From the NCBI GenBank assembly GCA_002336675.1, contig DDEI01000078.1, positions 459 through 28,348 of the forward strand: a stretch of 27,890 nucleotides of DNA, in the 5' to 3' direction. The stretch comes from Flavobacteriales bacterium UBA1958. GTDB taxonomy: Bacteria; Bacteroidota; Bacteroidia; Flavobacteriales_D; Sanyastnellaceae. Positions 24,613 to 27,890 of this stretch are shown here, piece after piece. The translations under genes and the position numbers were made by a program. Positions within the stretch are counted from its first letter, which is position 1; each line of letters begins with the position of its first letter. Under the pieces are notes generated by a model. It worked only from the letters and a program-made list of their open reading frames with translations, searched no databases and was not told where the DNA came from.

Positions 24613-26265
24613 CTAACGAATAAGAGCCACGTGAGCAGTAATAGTTTCGGTTAATGTGTTTTCGAAGCGGTATGAAAACCTATAAGTATAAACATCAGAA
24701 GGTAAATAGTAGTCACTATTATTCTTATTGCCTAACCATTTAAACTCTGAATCAGTAGATTGGAAAACTACATCGCCCCATTTGTCAAGTATAATTATTT
24801 CGAAATAAGAGAATGGCCGAGCAGTTGAAACACTGAAGTAATCGTTTATTCCATCATTGTTGGGTGTAAAAGAATTAGGGATAAAAGGACCAGCCAGACA
24901 AGTCAAATCTCTAATTGGGTCTTCGGGAGCTAAACAGATTCCGCAGTTATCTAGACTCCACAAGCCGAAAGAAGTTCCATTACAGTCTAGGCAACTGTAA
25001 TTGCATTCAAAGTCGCAGTTGGCCTCTGGTAAATAATTACAAGAGTTCACATCAGTACATCCTAGAACTGTTGGCTCTAAATCACATTCGCAGGTTAGGT
25101 CATTCCAGTATTCTATTCCATTTGTGCAGTCCAAGTCATCACACGGTTCAGGTAAAATAGGTGATCCAGAACATGGGACGCATATGTCTGAGTTAAAACA
25201 GAAATCTATGATTTCTAGATCATTCTCTGTACAAGGGTCTCCATCATCGCATGGAATTGAAATGGTCATTTCACATAGTAACACTGAGGTCCCAGCACAA
25301 GGTATGCAGACTAAATTGTTGTCGCATGCCGAAACAGTGATGATATCATTTTCAGTGCACATGTTTCCATCATCACAGGGCAAGTTCACAGTGTTTGTGC
25401 AGTCCACCGCAATGATTCCTGCGCATGGAACACAAATAAAACTATTATCACACGCAGCTACGGTGACTTCGTCATTGATAGTGCATGGATCGCCATCATC
25501 ACAAACTATATTCTCTGTGTCATCACAACTTGGGGTAATAGTCCCTTCACAAGGGATACAAACTATAGAATCATCACATTCATCTACAGTTATTACATCG
25601 TCTATTGTACATTCATCTCCATCATCACAGGGAAGAGTAACTCCGTTGGCGCAAGGCACAGGGCCATTTATGTTATACGTGTAGTCTAAACAAATAGTAT
25701 ATTCTATAGAAATTAATCCTTGAGAAATGCCAGCTCCATTAGATGGACAGAAGGCTGAGGCTTCTGTCGCAGGAATAATATCTACACCAATAACAGAGTT
25801 AATATTAGGACTCACTCCACATCCAGATAAGTTTAAAGAATAGCTACCAATAGTAGGGGTTCCTCCCCCAAAATTACAGCCGGGAGTGAGTACATCTTGA
25901 ACTATAGTGCATATAGAGTTCGTACTGAGGGCACAGTCGATAAGTACATTTCCGAAAATGGGTATTCCAGAACAGTTTGAAATACTATTTATTGCAACAA
26001 TCTCAATATTAGCCACCACAGAAGTTATCTGAGCGTTTTCTAAACCACAGGGTAATTCCGGAGAAACAAAGTTATGCAGGTAACCTTCATTTACCACTTC
26101 TAAATTGTTATGTGCCCAGTCATTTCTATCAATACCAATTAACGCTTCATTTGTAGATTGACATGTGCTAAGTGTAAACTGACATAGGCCTGCACAACCA
26201 AAAAGTGTGACTAACAAGGTTAGCGATAGTTTTAATGCGATAAAGTTGTTTTTGATTACCAGCAC
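24613..26265 (-). CDS. Cysteine-rich secreted protein with type B T9SS sorting domain
   Basis: About 550 residues from the GTG at 26265; the frame continues 15 codons to a TTG at 26310, but a candidate promoter box lies between the two, and the GTG start gives a normal signal peptide (I-A-L-K-L-S-L-T-L-L-V-T-L-F-G). Residues ~30-210 form a beta-rich N-terminal module. Next come four 42-residue units, each opening C-D-D-G-[DN]-x-C-T-x-[DN]-D, then a G-C-T-D-x-N-S-C-N-Y-L-P-E-A-N-C unit of the kind frequent in marine Bacteroidota surface proteins, and a C-x-D-C-N-G segment. The final ~85 residues are the CHU_C type B signal (F-I-P-N-S-F-T-P-N-N-D-G-I-N-D, D-K-W-G-D). The protein is exported by T9SS and likely fixed to the surface; the disulfide-rich stalk may bind calcium through its Asp clusters. 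Confidence 0.88.
   Translation of the reverse strand: MLVIKNNFIALKLSLTLLVTLFGCAGLCQFTLSTCQSTNEALIGIDRNDWAHNNLEVVNEGYLHNFVSPELPCGLENAQITSVVANIEIVAINSISNCSGIPIFGNVLIDCALSTNSICTIVQDVLTPGCNFGGGTPTIGSYSLNLSGCGVSPNINSVIGVDIIPATEASAFCPSNGAGISQGLISIEYTICLDYTYNINGPVPCANGVTLPCDDGDECTIDDVITVDECDDSIVCIPCEGTITPSCDDTENIVCDDGDPCTINDEVTVAACDNSFICVPCAGIIAVDCTNTVNLPCDDGNMCTENDIITVSACDNNLVCIPCAGTSVLLCEMTISIPCDDGDPCTENDLEIIDFCFNSDICVPCSGSPILPEPCDDLDCTNGIEYWNDLTCECDLEPTVLGCTDVNSCNYLPEANCDFECNYSCLDCNGTSFGLWSLDNCGICLAPEDPIRDLTCLAGPFIPNSFTPNNDGINDYFSVSTARPFSYFEIIILDKWGDVVFQSTDSEFKWLGNKNNSDYYLPSDVYTYRFSYRFENTLTETITAHVALIR
25126..25629 (-). repeat. Four tandem 42-codon Cys-rich repeats
   Basis: Units begin at 25629, 25503, 25377 and 25251, exactly 126 bp apart. 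Cysteines fall at unit positions 1, 7, 18, 24, 27 and 35 in the first three; the fourth keeps the first five and shifts the last to 37. The head C-D-D-G-x-x-C-T and the C-[IV]-P-C-x-G motif are invariant. Confidence 0.9.
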
Positions 26266-26292
26266 TCGTTTATTTAATTTTAAATATAGTGT

Positions 26293-26300
26293 CAAAAATA
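26293..26300 (-). promoter_or_regulatory. Candidate -7 box for the Cys-rich cargo gene
   Basis: TATTTTTG on the minus strand (26300-26293) matches TAnnTTTG. No TTG is at the right distance upstream. The start site would be near 26286, leaving an A-rich leader of ~20 bases to the GTG at 26265. Confidence 0.4.
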
Positions 26301-26501
26301 CACTAACCAAATCACATTAAATTTATTTACCGTGTCTAATCATTCTAAAAATTAACTCATTGGAACGGTTTTAGGATTGAGTCTTTGCCAGAAGATACTT
26401 CAAAATAATAATGCAGGAATTGGCGGTCAATCTGACTTAAACTTGGATAGTACATTTGTAATAAAGTCACTTTTTTAGCTAGTTACTAAAATTAGGGGTA
26501 T

Positions 26502-26536
26502 AAAAAAAGGTGACTCCTCTAATTAAGAGGAACCAC
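26502..26536 (-). terminator. Rho-independent terminator of the YceI gene
   Basis: On the minus strand GGTGGTTCCTCT pairs with AGAGGAGTCACC across TAATT with two adjacent mismatches, followed by seven T. It lies 20 bp past the YceI stop. The remaining spacer to the Cys-rich cargo gene shows no gene. Confidence 0.8.
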
Positions 26537-26556
26537 CCAATAGAAATTCATTTGTT

Positions 26557-27123
26557 TTAAAATTCTAGATCGATCGCTATATCAAATTCGTCATATATAG
26601 CGCTATCCTTTAACTCACCGAAGAAACTTTCAGAGCCATACTTCACATTATAATCTGTTCTATCTATTTTTAGGCTAGCTGATGCCTTATTCCCGTAAAT
26701 AGAAGCCTCAAATTCGATTTCTTTAGTGATATCTTTCATTGTAAGATCAGCGGTAACAGTGTAAGAATTTTTTCCTGAGCTTTTTACTTTTTTCATTTTA
26801 AGCGTGGCAGTAGGATAAGCATCTACTCCAAAAAAATCATCAGATTTTAAGTGACCTTCTAGCTGACCTCTTGATTCGCCCTCCAAATCCGTGCATGAGA
26901 TACTAGTTACGTCTAAGACGAATTCTCCTCCGGTTAAGATTTCGTTGTCGAATGTCAATGATCCCGAGGTAAGGTTCAACGTCCCCTCATGAGAGCCTAA
27001 TACTTTATACCCTTTCCAAACTACCTTACTTGTTTTCACTTGCTTTTCACCATCTAAAATTACAGATGAGAAAGAAAAACTAACAGCTGCTATAGCTACA
27101 AGACCCAATATTGCTTTTTTCAT
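26557..27123 (-). CDS. YceI family periplasmic protein
   Basis: 188 residues, the family norm. A signal peptide (M-K-K-A-I-L-G-L-V-A-I-A-A-V-S-F-S-F-S) leads into the YceI lipocalin-like barrel: V-V-W-K-G-Y-K, G-S-H-E-G-T-L-N-L, F-V-L-D-V-T-S-I-S-C-T-D-L, L-E-G-H-L-K-S-D-D-F-F-G-V-D-A-Y-P-T-A-T-L, T-A-D-L-T-M-K-D-I-T-K-E-I, and D-R-T-D-Y-N-V-K-Y-G-S. Family members bind polyisoprenoid-type lipids in their pocket; the role in Bacteroidota is not settled. It is its own transcription unit: a weak -7-like box (GAACTTTG, 27157-27150 on the minus strand) lies upstream and a terminator lies behind. Confidence 0.93.
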   Translation of the reverse strand: MKKAILGLVAIAAVSFSFSSVILDGEKQVKTSKVVWKGYKVLGSHEGTLNLTSGSLTFDNEILTGGEFVLDVTSISCTDLEGESRGQLEGHLKSDDFFGVDAYPTATLKMKKVKSSGKNSYTVTADLTMKDITKEIEFEASIYGNKASASLKIDRTDYNVKYGSESFFGELKDSAIYDEFDIAIDLEF

Positions 27124-27629
27124 GTTGTGTGATTTTTTTATTTATGTTGCAAAGTTCCACAAAATATTCACTCTATGAATTGATGTAGGTTAATAAAGGT
27201 GCTATTTCTCTTCGGATTTAATTTACATAAATAGTCTGGGGTTACTCCGCTTATGTTTTTCTTCGAGCACTCCGTCAGAAAACCCTTAATTGGCCTAAAA
27301 AACAAACTAGATATTCAGCAAATTTGGAACACGAATAGCCAGAGTGGTTTTTTAAGCCTTAATTCTCAGAAATAACATCCCTACTCCCACCAATTCATCC
27401 CCTCTAACGTATAGTGGAAAACATTATCATCAACAGCTCAATTCTCCCTCCAAAAAGTTCGAGAAGCACCCCTTCCTGCTTTAGAAGTATTTAATAGATT
27501 CTTGTACTATTTAAGGCAACGTATTAATTCTATCCAATGATCAATTAAACGTGTGTATGAAATATTTGCCTGTGTGTTCTGAAAAACGCCTCATAGCCAA
27601 CACTTAGGATTGTTCCCCATAACAATTCA
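27124..27629. other. Intergenic region without a recognised gene
   Basis: 506 bp upstream of the YceI gene. A 40-codon plus-strand frame at 27253-27375 (starts M-F-F-F-E-H-S-V-R-K) has no recognisable family or promoter. No tRNA, repeat array or riboswitch-like fold was seen by eye. Confidence 0.45.
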
Positions 27630-27890
27630 CTAGTCATACTTTTTATCGGTCAAAGTGTCTTTTTCGTATTTGTTATGGATCGTTATTATTGCTAGACCAA
27701 AAAGAACAGCTGCAACAATTAAAATAGTGCTTACTAATCCGCTTACTCCAAAAGACATTCTTATTAAAATTGTCGATATGACAAATCCCGAGTTTCTGAT
27801 AATCTTATGAAATTGATCGGTATAAAAGAAAGAAATCAAAAGCAGAACGACATCTACTAAAATAAGTGCCGTAAAAAATTGATCAAAAAA
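27630..27890 (-). CDS. Small integral membrane protein, 5' end beyond the right edge
   Basis: The frame is open to the window edge, so the gene begins outside; a TTG at 27839 is internal. The visible 86 residues hold three hydrophobic stretches: T-A-L-I-L-V-D-V-V-L-L-L-I-S-F-F, G-F-V-I-S-T-I-L-I-R-M-S-F-G, and V-S-T-I-L-I-V-A-A-V-L-F-G-L-A-I-I-T-I. A charged tail ends D-T-L-T-D-K-K-Y-D. The I-I-R-N-S-G-F-V-I-S-T-I-L-I-R segment looks conserved and I recall similar unnamed Bacteroidota membrane proteins, but I can give no function. Confidence 0.7.
   Translation of the reverse strand, partial: FFDQFFTALILVDVVLLLISFFYTDQFHKIIRNSGFVISTILIRMSFGVSGLVSTILIVAAVLFGLAIITIHNKYEKDTLTDKKYD

Noticed and set aside
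25124..25684. 186-codon plus-strand frame opposite the Cys-rich repeats
   Set aside because: It is a by-product of the 126-bp repeats on the other strand; the minus-strand frame has signal peptide, cysteine periodicity and CHU_C tail.
27141..27173. Full TTG/TAnnTTTG promoter for the YceI gene
   Set aside because: The -7 box is GAACTTTG rather than TAnnTTTG, and no TTG lies at 17-21 bp; mentioned only as weak.
27253..27375. 40-codon plus-strand small gene
   Set aside because: It looks protein-like but has no promoter or family signal; kept only as a note in the intergenic entry.

Overview
The window looks like chromosomal DNA of a member of the Bacteroidota, probably a marine or aquatic Flavobacteriales lineage (Cryomorphaceae/Crocinitomicaceae-like). 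The evidence is: AT-rich DNA; TTG / TAnnTTTG promoters in place of the usual -35/-10 pair; A-rich rather than Shine-Dalgarno leaders; three type IX secretion (T9SS) cargo proteins carrying type A or type B sorting domains; a DNA polymerase III alpha subunit with an N-terminal exonuclease fused to it; and families largely confined to this phylum (DUF4494, DUF6268-like barrel, long Lgt-like protein). I see no tRNA, rRNA, CRISPR array, insertion sequence or phage module. The assignment rests on recognised sequence features, not on a search.

Layout. 1-1.6 kb: 3' part of a MORN/YwqK-type repeat protein that continues past the left edge, with its terminator. 1.7-7.9 kb: a plus-strand information-processing block of DUF4494 protein, exodeoxyribonuclease III (xth), exonuclease-fused DnaE, and thioredoxin with its own promoter and terminator. 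8.3-12.8 kb: minus-strand dnaK preceded by a sigma-54-like promoter, and upstream of it a large T9SS type B cargo with SprB-like repeats. 13.2-17.6 kb: a signal-less BtuF/TroA-type metal or cobalamin receptor (+), an lgt-like gene directly behind mtaB (both -), and a DUF547 lipoprotein (+). 18-20.8 kb: a secreted FG-GAP/ASPIC-UnbV protein with a type A T9SS tail. 20.9-22.7 kb: a minus-strand trio of J-domain+KTSC protein, conserved-looking unknown, and DUF6268-like outer-membrane barrel. 22.8-24.4 kb: an ABC-F ribosome-associated ATPase. 24.6-26.3 kb: a cysteine-rich type B T9SS cargo with four 42-residue repeats. 26.6-27.9 kb: a YceI protein and the C-terminal part of a small membrane protein running off the right edge.

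How they work together. Most genes are housekeeping: replication and repair (xth, dnaE), redox (trxA), protein folding (dnaK, J-domain protein), tRNA modification (mtaB), translation (ABC-F) and the envelope (Lgt-like, DUF547, DUF6268, YceI). The accessory content is the set of surface or secreted repeat proteins. I found no compact defence or biosynthetic cluster. The points most worth checking are the dnaK regulatory region, the substituted catalytic positions of the Lgt-like protein, the near-leaderless mtaB promoter, the exactly periodic Cys repeats, and the exonuclease-DnaE fusion combined with a partly degenerate PHP site.
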